Shown here: piece after piece, positions 37,343-48,109 of the stretch | Numbering within the stretch: position 1 is the first letter of the stretch | How the letters are laid out: each line of letters begins with the position of its first letter | Assembly (NCBI GenBank): GCA_023897205.1 | Contig: JAHWDD010000005.1 | Location: 3,844,001 to 3,908,000, forward strand | Direction of reading: 5' to 3' | Length of the DNA: 64,000 bases | Origin: Exophiala sp. HKRS030 | Lineage: Eukaryota; Ascomycota; Eurotiomycetes; Chaetothyriales; Herpotrichiellaceae | Position numbers and translations under genes: made by a program | The notes under the pieces: generated by a model | The model's database searches: none | What the model was told of the DNA's origin: nothing | The model's input: the letters and a program-made list of their open reading frames with translations, nothing else

Positions 37343-38650
37343 ATGAGTTGGCATAGACCCGGTTTCCTCGCAAGACAGTCATGCTCGTACCTGGTTCGGC
37401 CGACGGGGACAGCATCCAAGGGTCTCTGCCGAAGAGCCGCAGTGCAGTCTAGAGGATTTCGAAACGAGTCTGCAAATCCTGTGGCCGACTTTGCTTTTGC
37501 CTTCGAGTAAGTGATATTTACGCTGGACCGGGCCTTGGCCCAGAGCTTTGACTGACACTTCGACAGCATAGACGGTGTTCTCATTCGTAGCTCCAATCCA
37601 ATTCCTCACGCCGCAGACACATTGAGGTTCCTCCAACAGAACTCAATACCCTTCATCCTTCTTACCAATGGAGGAGGCAAGCATGAATCAGAACGTGTGA
37701 AAGACCTCACAAACCGACTCTCCGTCCCTTTTGACACGTCCATGTTTGTCCAATCACACACACCGTTCGCCGAATTGGTACATGGAGAGAAAAGTCTAAG
37801 AGATAAATGTATATTGGTCCTCGGTGGAGATGGCGGCCGGTGTAGGGACGTGGCTGAGATGTACGGCTTTACAAATGTGGTCATTCCTGGAGACATCTAT
37901 GCTGCATATCCTGAGATCTGGCCCTTCAGCAGGCCCTTCAAAGACGTCTACGCTACCTTTGCTCGCCCGTTACCAAAACCGATCAATCCCCAGTCACCGG
38001 AGCAAAGTCTTAAATTCGATGCAGTATTCGTATACAATGATCCTCGTGATTGGGGTCTTGACATTCAAGTTCTTATCGACGTTTTGCTGTCACGAGAGGG
38101 TATCATGGGCACATATTCGTCTAAGAACGGTGATTCATCACTACCGAATTTCGGTTACCTTCAAGATAATCAACCACCCTTGTATTTCTCCAACCCAGAT
38201 CTCCTATGGGCGGCTCAATATCACCTCTCTCGTTTCGGACAAGGTGGCTTCCGCGAGGCACTCGAAGGTGTTTGGCGCGCAGTCACAGCCCACAGTGGAG
38301 GCACACCAGAACTCTACAAAACGGTCATTGGCAAGCCCTACAGGGAGACGTATTCATTTGCTGAAAAGCGGCTTCTGGAGCATCGCGAAACACTCTTCGG
38401 CAAAGACAAGGCACCGCAACTGCGCAAGGTGTACATGGTAGGTGACAACCCTGAAAGTGATATTCGGGGTGCCAATACATATGAGTCTCCGCATGGGATT
38501 GAGTGGTTTAGTCTTTTGACTCGAACAGGTGTGTATAGGGATCGACCTGGACACAAGCCTACCTATGAGCCTAGGGCCATAGTTGATGACGTGAGAGCGG
38601 CTGTACAATATGCATTGAAAGACAGCAATTGGCCCAAGCCATTAGAATAG
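37343..38650 (+). CDS. HAD-superfamily class IIA phosphatase, CECR5/HDHD5-like, probably mitochondrial
   Basis: Predicted 415 residues from exons 37343-37506 and 37567-38650 (60-nt intron inside the catalytic motif). After splicing the nucleophile motif is FAFEFDIDGVLIRS-like, read as FAFDIDGVLIRS, followed by FILLTNGGGKHES (motif II). The central cap contains FDAVFVYNDPRDWGLDIQ, and the final motif is MVGDNPESDIRGAN. The N-terminus is Arg/Ser-rich without acidic residues (MSWHRPGFLARQSC), consistent with mitochondrial import. It resembles yeast YKR070W and human HDHD5, whose substrates are not well defined. It lies 263 bp downstream of the SDR gene on the same strand. Confidence 0.9.
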
Positions 38651-39400
38651 AGAATAGATAGACTTTTCTTTGTTCTTGGCTACAATTCTCGCTGCAAAGA
38701 CTTTCTCACTGATCCAGCCAGTTCTCTCCTATGATTTCAACCATGCCTCCAGCTGAATCTCAGGTCGTACGACACCAAAGAACAATACTCACTCTGGACC
38801 TCACACCTTGATGCTGTCGCACGAAGTATCTTCAACAGGTCCGCAATGCACATGTCGAATAGCTGTCGAGTTTGGAAGCATGTGTTACTTCCACCCACAG
38901 TATCAATGATCGCATCGACCGCATCTCTTCGGAAATTGGGTTTGCTAACTGCAGCACCAACCAAAGGACCTGTTGAGTGGAACGTCGGAAGATGAGAATG
39001 ACTCTTGCTTACCAGCACAAAAGCATCACATCAGATGCATTTCTTGGGGACTTTCAACAATACCAACAGAAAACACAGCTTTGCGAAGTACGAGAGCGAC
39101 CACGCAACTGAGCGGTGTGGAATGTGTAACAGCAATATAGGGGAATCGGCATCCTGGTCACGAATTCGCTGAACTGGATCTCGAGGCAATCGTCAAAGGA
39201 GGCGACAACAATCACAATGACAATGAGAGAGCAGGCCAAAGGCCACGGCTACCTGTTGACGTTTGGAAATATCTCGGAATTCGATACTATCTGAAGAGCC
39301 AATACTATGATACAAGACGCAGGTTCTTAGCTTCAGAGCAATGCTCTTACTGACATCCAACACCACGAGAAGGTGACCTGCTTCGCTGGACTAAAACAAA
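38651..39400. other. Unresolved region, possible exons on the minus strand
   Basis: No complete gene can be built. On the minus strand two AG/GT-bounded blocks look exon-like (around 38770-38960 and 39090-39240), including a GTAAGCAAG donor and a CTCAACAG acceptor near 38970-39015, but the frames cannot be joined confidently. Confidence 0.25.
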
Positions 39401-39404
39401 AAAA

Positions 39405-39846
39405 AGCAAACCCAAACGCCTGTGAAAACAAAAACGCCAAACGCCAAACACCAAAACGCCAGAACGCCAGAACGCAAAAAACAAAACAAACCAGAAAGCA
39501 AAACAAAAGAGAACGCCAACGCCAGAACGCCAAACAGAAAAGCAACGCAGAAAACAGAAAACAGAAAGCAAGCGAGACCAGACTCCAGAACGCCAGACTC
39601 CAGAACGCCAGACTCCAGAACGCCAGACTCCAGAACGCCAGACGCCAGAACGCCAGACTCCAAAACGCCTATAACGCCAGAACTCCAGAACGCCTATAAC
39701 GCCAGAACGCCAGAACTCCAGAACGCCTATAACGCCAGAACGCCAGAACGCCTATAACGCCAGAACTCCAGACTCCAGAACGCCTATAACGCCAGAACGC
39801 CAGAACGCCAGAACGCCAGAACTCCAGAACTCCAGAACGCCAGAAA
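39405..39846. repeat. A/C-rich minisatellite
   Basis: About 440 bp built from CCAGAACG, CCAGACT and CCAGAACT steps. A higher-order block containing CGCCTATAACGCCAGAAC occurs five times between 39665 and 39800. The plus strand stays open through it, but the translation is pure repeat and is not considered a protein. Confidence 0.9.
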
Positions 39847-39974
39847 GTTAGAAGTCTAGACTTGCTTACCTTGAGCTGACTTCGCTCTCCATGAGCCTAC
39901 TCAGACTCCTACGAATTCATTAATGACGAACTCGTTAGTGCGAGATGGAAAAACTTACGTAGCCATACTCCGAA

Positions 39975-40311
39975 TCACGCCACAGCGAAGTCCAGACGTA
40001 CTTCCAGCGAGAGACGCCAGGTGGGAGTTTCGCCTTCCGCTGGGGACGGTAACTCAAACGACCGGAGTCGCCAGAGGGTTCTCGGGATCTTTCGCCATTC
40101 TATGGCATCCAGACAGGCTCGGGGTGGTTCACCTTCAGAGTAGGTGGTGGGGAAGGGACGGGGGAGGGAAGAGGAGAAGGAAGGGGAGAAGGGATGGGGG
40201 AGGGGCGTTCATACGAACGGTGGAAATAGGGGTGATTGAAATGGTGCAGACTACAGGACGGAGTTCAAGTTCCTCTTTTGGCTCAGTGGCCTTGGAGTGA
40301 AAGCAACCCAT
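39975..40311 (-). CDS. Small putative N-myristoylated protein (MGCFHSK start)
   Basis: Predicted 84 residues from exons 40311-40215 and 40132-39975. The 82-nt intron has a GTATGA donor and an unusually long pyrimidine tract before an AAG acceptor. The start context CAACATGG is good, and MGCFHSK fits an N-myristoylation plus palmitoylation signal (Gly2, Cys3, Ser6, Lys7). The second exon stays open for 52 codons (REPPRACLDAIEW, SFELPSPAEGETPTWRLSLE). A strong GTAAGT...CACTAAC...TAG intron-like segment follows the stop, so the 3' end may be different. No family recognised. If it is expressed, membrane attachment is the only function hinted at. Confidence 0.4.
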
Positions 40312-42640
40312 GTTGACAAAGGTGAAAGGGGAGAAAAAGAAAAATGTAAGAAGTGAGACGGGAAGAAGAATGAAGAAGGGGATGTGTGAGTATTGGGAAG
40401 TGTGTGAAGAGGGGTGAGTATTGGGAAGTGTTAGTTGAAGAAAGGCGGGGTGTACTTGCTTGGGTTTGAAAGATTTGCTGACGGTGCAAAAGTGTGAAAC
40501 ACGATACAAAAGGAAGAAAGAAATTTTTGCAAAGCTCGGGGGCAGAGAGCGACTTAAGTACACCTCAGAGGCATTTCACACTGACTTGGTGGATTCAACG
40601 CATCGGGTTAGGTCTGCAAAACATTGCGATTGAGTTCGTGAAGACTGGTTCATGGTGGCTGTGTGTCGAAAAGCCTGACTAGCTGGTGATGATAGGGTTT
40701 GAAAACATGATCGGTACGCAATCAGAATATTCATTGAGGATCCCTGTGTTTTGATATGGACACCGCTGAGAGTCCACTGATGTGTCAGCATCAGGAGTGG
40801 ACCAGTCTATGCCATGAAGCTAATGTTGCGCGCACTAAACTCCACATGGGCGAAAGTGTGAGACGCGCTCCACTGGTCAATAGACGACATACATCTGGCG
40901 CGTTGAGTAAGTACTCCATTGCTCTATGCCATAACATCACTTGGCATGAATCTTCGATACACCGAGACGCAATCGCCGCTGCTTACTTGTCAACGGACTG
41001 GCTGACCTCTCCGCAACTCGTTCAAAGTCTGTGAAGCGATGGCTCAACCAGCTGAAACTGGTCCACAGGGCCTGTTCGACTGGCACCAGACATGGAGACC
41101 GCCTTTGTATTGTTGTGGCATCTATCATAGAAACGGCATGGAGCGGTGGATTGACACAGATGCTTATTCGTCGCGGTGGGTCACTGCGCCTCGCTCTCGA
41201 GCCTTACGCTAGGGTCCCACGTTAGATGCACCAATCGGATTTTCATCCCTTCAGCCTTGTTCTCCACACAATATCAAAACACTTCCACACCATGAGCTCC
41301 TCTTTCACCCACCTCGCCGCCGATTCCTGATGGACTAAACTTATAAACTTCTCGAAGTCAGATGGCATTGGACTTTCTAAGTTTCATCTCCATTGCGCGG
41401 TCGGATTTTAGCGGATTCCATTGAGGCTGTGTCAAACGCGCATCCCGATTCGATGTGGCTCTTGGGTTCAATCCATACACATACTTCAACAATATGAATT
41501 TTGCCCATGACAATTGGCTAGCTGCGAAGTGTCCAGGTAGGGACTCAATGGCTGTCGACGATGCGCTGTCGTGATGACAGGCAAACGCCAACCGCTAATA
41601 TACTCCGAGTCCTTATGTGCATGTCTCCGACGAACTCTAGCATGTCACATGCTGCAGTCGCCATTCTGAACACTAAGGGCCAAATCACGGTCAGGTATGC
41701 TATTGAGATATGTCCCACTTAGTACTTCAGGTCTCTCAACCAATGTGGACCATATATAGTGCCGGAGAACACCGACTCTTCTTGAAGCCTAACAGAGACT
41801 GAAACCCACCTCTCCATTCGCTTTTGCTGTGAATCTTGATCTATTCGCTCTCTATAGATGCACTGCCCAGCTCTAGGTCCACCATCCTTCGTCATCGCCA
41901 TGAAAGGTGTGTGTAGGGCAATTGAAACCCCGGGCAACCGGGAAACTGTTGTTTTGCTACTTCCACGTGTCTCTGAGTGGCACTTTAGTCAAGCAGTCAT
42001 CGGAGAGACTCAATCGTCCCCAGATTTCGCCAGGAGACAGCGAGAGAGAGACAGAGCATAAAGATTGTATACGAGTCGGATCTTCACTGTTCGACAGCCT
42101 AATTAGGAAGGCAGCTTTACTCTAACCCAAGCTGGGCGATTAGTGGCGCCTTAGGCATCTAACTTCCAGTGAAAACAATGCCCATTGAGATATCCGCTAC
42201 GATCTGCATTACAGGACATCTCATACTCAGCGCTTCGAGGCTTCAGTCTATAGCGTTCGTGATTCCTCCTTGTCTAGATTGGATTTTGAGAAAGCCATGA
42301 AGTTCAGACCTAGGTATCGATGTTGAGTTTCGAGAAACGAGAAAGGCGTGGGCGACGAGAGATGGTGATACCTGAGCCATGCTATATAGAGAGATCCTTG
42401 CGCAAAGGTAGAGATTGACCTGCGAATAGACCGATTTTTGTGGAATTTTGGACCGCGGAGATGCTGAGACTCGATTATATTATATCATAGATGATCAGGA
42501 GAATTTAGAATGCTCAATGACTTGGCAAAGTAGTATGGCCTTTCTCTCCTGTAGACGGAAGCAAAGACAGGGGTACTTCAATCACTGCCATGCCGCTCAT
42601 TTCGATCCTAAAACCACTCAGCAGGCATATTTTTCACCGC
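40312..42640. other. Gene-poor region
   Basis: About 2.3 kb. At 40385-40435 an 18-bp unit containing GAGTATTGGGAAGTGT occurs twice; it would be in the leader of the MGC gene. Open frames elsewhere are short and have no recognisable domain. Confidence 0.4.
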
Positions 42641-43200
42641 TCACGATCCGACGCTAAGCTCTTTTACGGTGTCAGCTGCTTCATCACGGCTTTCTTCCCT
42701 CCTCACGACTTTAGCGACCAAGGTAGCAGAAGTATCGTTACCATCGTTATTGCTTACCATCTCATATAGCTTGGAAATGTGATCAAGACTCAGGGGTGAA
42801 CTAGACCGCATCATGTTTGAATCTAACATACTTACTAGTAGATGTCTTCACTTCTCCGATAGTCACGCAATGGCTTCCTTTCAGAATCTCCTTGGCTACG
42901 ATCTGAGCAATCTCCTCTCGTCGAAGATCGCTGCTATCTCCTCCAAAGAATGACCGCTAGTTTCTATGCACAGGAAACATATACACGACAGTCACGGCAG
43001 GAAGAATGCTGAGACTCATCAGGTCTGTTGGAATCGAAATCTACAGTCTCAAAGCGATCCACGATCTCTCCGAGTTGGTTGACTCACCAGCAGGGAGGAA
43101 CTCGCTCCAAAGGCGTTGACAAGAAGAGTTAATTCATCTACTACTAAGTAACAAAGCGTGATGCTCGACTCTATCTACTGGGCTGGCTTGAGGCTTGGCA
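42641..43200 (-). other. Possible minus-strand exons overlapping the transporter relic
   Basis: The block 42641-42829 (LDHISKLYEMVSNND to a TGA) and an upstream block ending at a GTAAGTATG donor near 42835 look like joined exons but have no recognised domain. Competing interpretation: chance open frames in decayed DNA. Confidence 0.25.
42896..43030 (-). pseudogene. Relic of the C-terminal end of an MFS sugar transporter
   Basis: On the minus strand ILPAVTVVYMFP (ending at 42972) and ETSGHSLEEIAAIFDE (from 42964) lie in different frames, separated by seven extra bases. Joined, they match the end of TM12 and the PETxGxSLEEI signature of sugar transporters. A TAG lies shortly upstream and no further transporter sequence was recognised. 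The same DNA reads in a second frame as a 39-codon open stretch (DLRREEIAQIVAKEIL), so the match could in principle be fortuitous; the signature is nevertheless long and specific. Confidence 0.45.
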
Positions 43201-43810
43201 ATAATCTCACGTGACCTCGTACATCCAACAATGTCCCCAGGATGAGCAAAATCCAGAATACACAGATGCGAACTTTCAACGTCCACCTGAACACTTCCAA
43301 CCCTGCAGTTGAGCGACTAGCCATATGTTTTTCCAAGACTGTTTTATTATTGGAAGATGCCGTTGGTCCGAGGTCTTCTCAGGAACCTGTCACCCGGCAG
43401 CCAGAAGAGTCTCTGAATGATTGAGCCAACAACAATGAGGATGTCCGCGAAAGCGAACGTGCTGTGTACCCCAACACCCCAGGGGTACTAAGTATCATTG
43501 CGACAAGGTCCACAAGGGAAGAAGTATTTGCCATTTGACGTAGGTCGCGTCGGGTACGCACCGTTCGGCTCCATCACATCGGGACGATTTCCAAACCCAC
43601 ACGGGCCGAGGGCATAGAAAAGAGACAAACCTCCTCAGAATTGCTCATCCGGAGTTTGGAAATCTCCGCGCGTTCTTTTGCGAGAGTAGACAAACCTTGC
43701 GCCACATTATGCGCTGCTTGCGTCAATGACTGATCTTGTACCTACCATCACCTCTTTCTTCCACTCTTTTAACCGCTGCCGAATTGCTTGTTTCGTCAAA
43801 ATCTGTCAAA
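43201..43810. other. Intergenic region upstream of the MFS gene
   Basis: 610 bp. A minus-strand block near 43630-43720 (AQGLSTLAKERAEISK) is helix-like and may be an exon or relic of an unknown protein. The rest should contain the MFS promoter. Confidence 0.3.
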
Positions 43811-45463
43811 ATGGACGATAAAGAAGCGAATCTTGCGACAGAAAGTCAACATGCGACATCCATCCAGCTTCCATTAGAACAACAATTGCCAGCTAAAGGA
43901 ATCCAGATCAATGACGACCTGGAGCGGGGCTGGTCCATACGGATTCGTCCATCGACTCACCAAATATAGTGATCGACTGGAATGGAAAGGATGACCCTGA
44001 GATGCCTCTGAATTGGCCGCAATCTAAGAAATGGAAGAACTTGTTGACTGTCGCGGTTCTGACGCTATTGACGTGCGTACATGTCCGCTGTTTATTCATG
44101 CTAATACTGACATTCATCTTCAGACCGTTCGCATCGACGACGTTTGCATCGGCAATCGACCAGGTCTTACAGGAGATGCACTCGACGAATCGTGATCTCG
44201 GTTCGTTTACCGTATCGTCTTATCTATTGGGTTATGCTTTCGGTCCACTGTTCCTCGCACCCAGCAGTGAAATATGGGGTCGCTTACCTGTGTACCACAC
44301 TTGCACGGTTCTATTCATGGTGACGAATGTCGTCTGCGCCAAGTCGACCAGCCTAGCGATGCTCATCGTGTTTCGCTTCATGACGGGCGTATTTGGTGCA
44401 GGCCCGCTCACTCTTGGACCCGGCACCATCGCAGATTGTTTCAGACAGGAGCAAAGAGGCAAGGGCATGGCCGTTTATACTATGCCCGTCCTTCTTGGAC
44501 CTTGCCTTGGGCCTGCAGTTGGAGCCTATGTGGGAAGGGCCTGGGGTTGGCGCTGGGACTTTTGGCTACTGGTTATCATGGTACGCAGATTCTAATCTTC
44601 AGATGAGATATGGCTGTTCTTTACTAATGATCCCTGGCTAGAGCGCTGTTGTCTTCATTCTATGTCTCATCTTGCAAGACGAAACTCATCCACCGACACT
44701 GTTGGAAAGAAGGGCCCGAAAAATGCGCAAGGCTACCGGCAACAACCAGATCTTCTCTAAGCTCAAACCGAATCTACCTCGGAAAATAATCTTCAAAACA
44801 AGTATTATTCGTCCCACCAAGATGCTTTTTCTCTCGCCTATCGTCTTTGGACTGTCTCTTCTAACGGCCGTGGCCTACGGCACGCTCTACCTTCTTTTCA
44901 CCACTATCGGAGATGTCTTCGCAACGCGGTATGGCATTGTGAAGAATGTTGGATTGGTGTATCTCGGAATTGGCCTGGGACAGCTTGTCGCCATATTAGT
45001 CTTTGGCATGCTATCTGATACCATTGTGAAACGCATGTCCAAGTCTGGCGAAATGAAACCCGAGTATCGGTTGCCTCTGATGGTGCCTGGAGGCGCTATG
45101 ATTCCCATAGGATTACTGCTCTACGGCTGGACAAGTCAGTACGAGGTGCATTGGATTGTGCCTATTATTGGAACAGCCCTGATCGGTGCAGGGATGATTA
45201 CTGTCTTTACTCCAGTCGGTGCATATCTAGTTGATGCATTTCCCGAATACGCCGCTAGTGCTACGGCAGCAAACACCGTTTTCCGCAGTATTGGAGGTGC
45301 CCTACTCCCACTAGCTGGTTCTCGAATGTATGCTACGCTGGATCAAGGTTGGGGCAGTACCTTGCTCGCAGGTATTTCGCTCGGCATGATGGGAATGATA
45401 TGGATAGCACTCAAGTATGGTGAAAGACTGAGAACACATCCCAAATATCAGATCAAATTATGA
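43811..45463 (+). CDS. MFS drug:H+ antiporter-type transporter (DHA1), frame break near the start
   Basis: Coding blocks: 43811-44072, 44124-44580 and 44642-45463, with clean introns of 51 and 61 nt. The body is a 12-TM MFS protein: DDPEMPLNWPQSKKWKNLL before TM1, GSFTVSSYLLGYAFGPLFLA, the loop motif EIWGRLPVY, FRFMTGVFGAGPLTLGPGTI, antiporter motif GPCLGPAVGAYVG, then a central loop and six C-terminal helices. The ATG at 43811 opens MDDKEANLATES but that frame ends at a TAG at 43967; the transporter frame (PNIVIDWNGKDD) is offset and no suitable intron lies between. Either one base is missing or extra near 43914-43966, or translation starts at ATG 44002 (449 residues). Substrate unknown. Confidence 0.8.
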
Positions 45464-46210
45464 GGACGACAATAGATACAACATAGACCTTGTTTACGAG
45501 ACCCATGAAGAGCACGGAATTCTTCATCTCCATTTAGTTTAAAAAACCCCCGGACTAGCACAGCAGGACTCTATCTGCCAGAATAGTCAACATCATTATC
45601 TTTGGCTTTCAGTGTAGCGATTTGATTGAATATTTTTGCAATAGTAACGAAAGGCTGCTCAAATGCCCGGTTGTGATGGATGCAATATTCCGGGATTTTA
45701 CAAAGCATAGAACTCGAATTTTCTACTGACAAAGTTGAATATACTATCTGTTCGACGCCATGTTCGAGTCCAACAGAAGGTAAAAAGTCTAACTGAGATG
45801 TACCCGGGGTTTCCTCTTCACCCTCACCTCGTAGAGCTCTTAGTAACCAGCTCTTCTTTTCGCTAAATATGGGTCTTCCGGATAGAAAAGCTGCTCCGAT
45901 GACAGCTTGACTTTACGTGCCTCTACAGCCTCGTCCGCCTTCATCAACATTCGACCGTCAAGAACTAATTCCCCACGTGGAAAACAAGGGGTAGCAAATG
46001 CGGAGGCCCGCGAAGCTTCTCTACGTCACTGGGTGCCTTTAGACGCCACCAAACGGACTTCTTCAACTTCGGAAAGATCTCCACACTAACTATCACTCCT
46101 CAACACCCACGCAGACCCATTCGACTTCATCGTTTTCAGGCTGCCAAAAATTGATTTACACATCGATGGTATTTATTTGACAGTCATCAACAAGGTGCTC
46201 GAGACTCAAC
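45464..46210. other. Intergenic region between MFS and SDR genes
   Basis: 747 bp, AT-richer than its surroundings, no believable gene. Confidence 0.5.
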
Positions 46211-47082
46211 ATGCCCACAAATGTATTGATAACTGGCGCGAATAGAGGTTAGTAACCAAATACCCTGTCAATGGACAAGGCAGAAGCAAGCGACATGCGT
46301 TGACAAGATCATGATCTACTAGGCATCGGAAGAGAGCTCTTGAAACGATATCTATCGCTGAATGAGCATCTCGTGATTGCGGGGGTGCGTGACCCTAGTG
46401 CACCGGCCTCTCAGAGCCTGCTGTCCCTGCCTCGCGGAGAGGGCAGCAATATCCTGCTTGCCAAAATTGACAGTTCATCCACACATGATGCTGCAATGGC
46501 AATAGCCGAACTGACCTCCAAGCACGGTGTGGCAAAACTTGACATTGTCGTCGCTGTCGCGGGCATATCGAACTATTTTGGTAAAGCTCGTGTCACGCCA
46601 GCTCAGGAGATGCTCGAACACTTCAACATCAACGCTGTTGCGCCTTTACTTTTGTACCAGGCTACAGCTACTCTGCTTGATGCTGCCCCAGAACCGAAAT
46701 TCGTGGTCATCACCTCAGGTGCAGGCAGTATTTCTAATGTGGTCAATTTGCCTGTCGAGAACACTGCGTATGGAGCGTCAAAGGCGGCGGTCAATTTCGT
46801 GACGCGTCGCATACACTATGAGAATCCCAAACTAATAGCCTTTCCGGTCAATCCTGGTTGGCTACAGACCGATGTTCGTTGGCTTTTGTTCTGGCAATTG
46901 AGAAACTTCAAGCTAACGTATTGCAGCTCGGAAATCACGCAGCGAGAGGCGCGGGAATGAAGAATGCACCTGTGCCAGTCGAGGATGGGGTTAATGGCGT
47001 CTTCGAACAGATCGACAAGGCCACACGAGAGAAAACATCAGGTAGATTCATGAATTATAACGGCGAAGAACTTCCGTGGTGA
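46211..47082 (+). CDS. Short-chain dehydrogenase (norsolorinate ketoreductase-like subgroup)
   Basis: Predicted 247 residues from exons 46211-46247, 46323-46873 and 46927-47082 (introns of 75 and 53 nt). The first intron splits the cofactor motif TGANRGIGREL. Other features: LDIVVAVAGISNYFGK in the NNAG position, a catalytic Ser in VVITSGAGSI and the active-site YGASKAAVNF, then FPVNPGWLQTD. The last exon (GNHAARGAGMKNAPVPVEDG, ending FMNYNGEELPW) matches the usual end of this SDR subgroup. The canonical NNAG is replaced by AVAG. Substrate unknown; no polyketide synthase or other cluster enzyme is nearby. Confidence 0.87.
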
Positions 47083-47638
47083 TATTGATACCTCCTTGCG
47101 GAATCTCTGACGTATTTCACATTCTTGAAAGACGTCTGGGGATCTTCTATACCTTACTATGATGACGCAACACGTCTATCTCGGTACTCTATTTTGCCTA
47201 TATCTGTCATTGAGAGAACGAAACTTCAACTTTAGGATCGCTTTGACAAGAATAAGTTGCTTTTTCTTCTAGCACATATTAGTCACCAGGTGCTCACTTT
47301 TTCGTCGGTGACCAAGTCCACGCCCTATAGAAGCAGGAGCTCTGCCTTCGAGACTTTTCTCCTTTCTTGGCTCCAGTCCAAACCACTAGGATGCAGCCAC
47401 AAAGGTCCGGTCCCGATATCCATAGGGTTTCCCTGGCCGAAAAGAGGCGACGAATCGCTCGCCTGTTGATCCTCATGAAAGACACGAGATTCTGCCGCTT
47501 GTGATTTATCAATACATTTTGTGGTGCAGGACGCGTTCTGAGGCTTTCTGCAAGGACTGGGGCTTCCAAAGTTTCTAGATCTAGTTTGGACAGTAATTTT
47601 TCTTCCAAGAGCCACCAACAGAGGTTAATAACAAGGCA
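47083..47638. other. Region without an assigned gene
   Basis: A minus-strand open frame at about 47325-47618 (FGQGNPMDIGTGPLWLHPSG) has some coding character but no recognised family. It lies directly downstream of the MFS C-terminal relic and may belong to the same decayed locus. Confidence 0.3.
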
Positions 47639-47841
47639 CTAGATCGCGAAGCGGAAGTCAAGACTGTGACAATATGAGTATTGCGTTTCAAAACTCAAGA
47701 CAACACTAACCGTTTATTTCCCTTGTCGCTAGTTGTCTCCCGATAATGATGCTGCTCTTCTGGAGTCATCGCCTCCCATTGTTTGGCTTTTGTGTTATTC
47801 CTCCATCGATAGTAGAAATATGTGCCCGGATATTGTACAAC
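47639..47841 (-). pseudogene. C-terminal relic of an MFS anion:cation symporter (allantoate-permease type)
   Basis: Exons 47841-47711 and 47663-47639 are joined by a good 47-nt intron and encode a tail reading YYRWRNNTKAKQWEAM, TPEEQHHYRETTSDKGNKR and LDFRFAI, then TAG. The ending GNKRLDFRFA is what I recall for the cytoplasmic tail of Dal5-like fungal MFS transporters. A strong acceptor (GCTGAC...CACAG) precedes the first block, but no transmembrane part of the transporter could be found upstream, so only the last ~50 residues remain. Family assignment is from memory. Confidence 0.45.
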
Positions 47842-48109
47842 CTGTGGGTAATGTCAGCTTTGTGAGCGTCGACGAAATGACTGTCAACACGCACAAATGG
47901 ATTGAATTGATGTCTGTCTGGTCTATAGAATGATGAGGATTCCTCTTCTCTATATAAATAAGTGTGAACAAGAGAAAATCTCTCCTGATGCGCAAGAAAA
48001 TCAATAATCGAGTGCACTAGGTGAGTGCTTGTCAATATATCGAATATACGCACTGGCCAGTCGATAGTTCGGTCAATAATTGGTTGATTAGTAAGCACAA
48101 GCCAACAGG

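Noticed and set aside
39373..39757. Repeat protein encoded by the minisatellite
   Set aside because: Both strands are open only because of the repeat; no start context or conserved flanks.
39405..39846. CRISPR array
   Set aside because: Units are adjacent and unspaced, with no unique spacers; eukaryotic minisatellite.
40135..40311. Single-exon reading of the MGCFHSK frame ending in Pro/Leu-rich sequence
   Set aside because: That tail is translated pyrimidine tract; the spliced model explains it better.
30916..47082. Secondary-metabolite gene cluster (three SDRs, MFS, bZIP)
   Set aside because: Genes are spread over 16 kb with unrelated genes between them and no backbone enzyme (PKS, NRPS, terpene cyclase).
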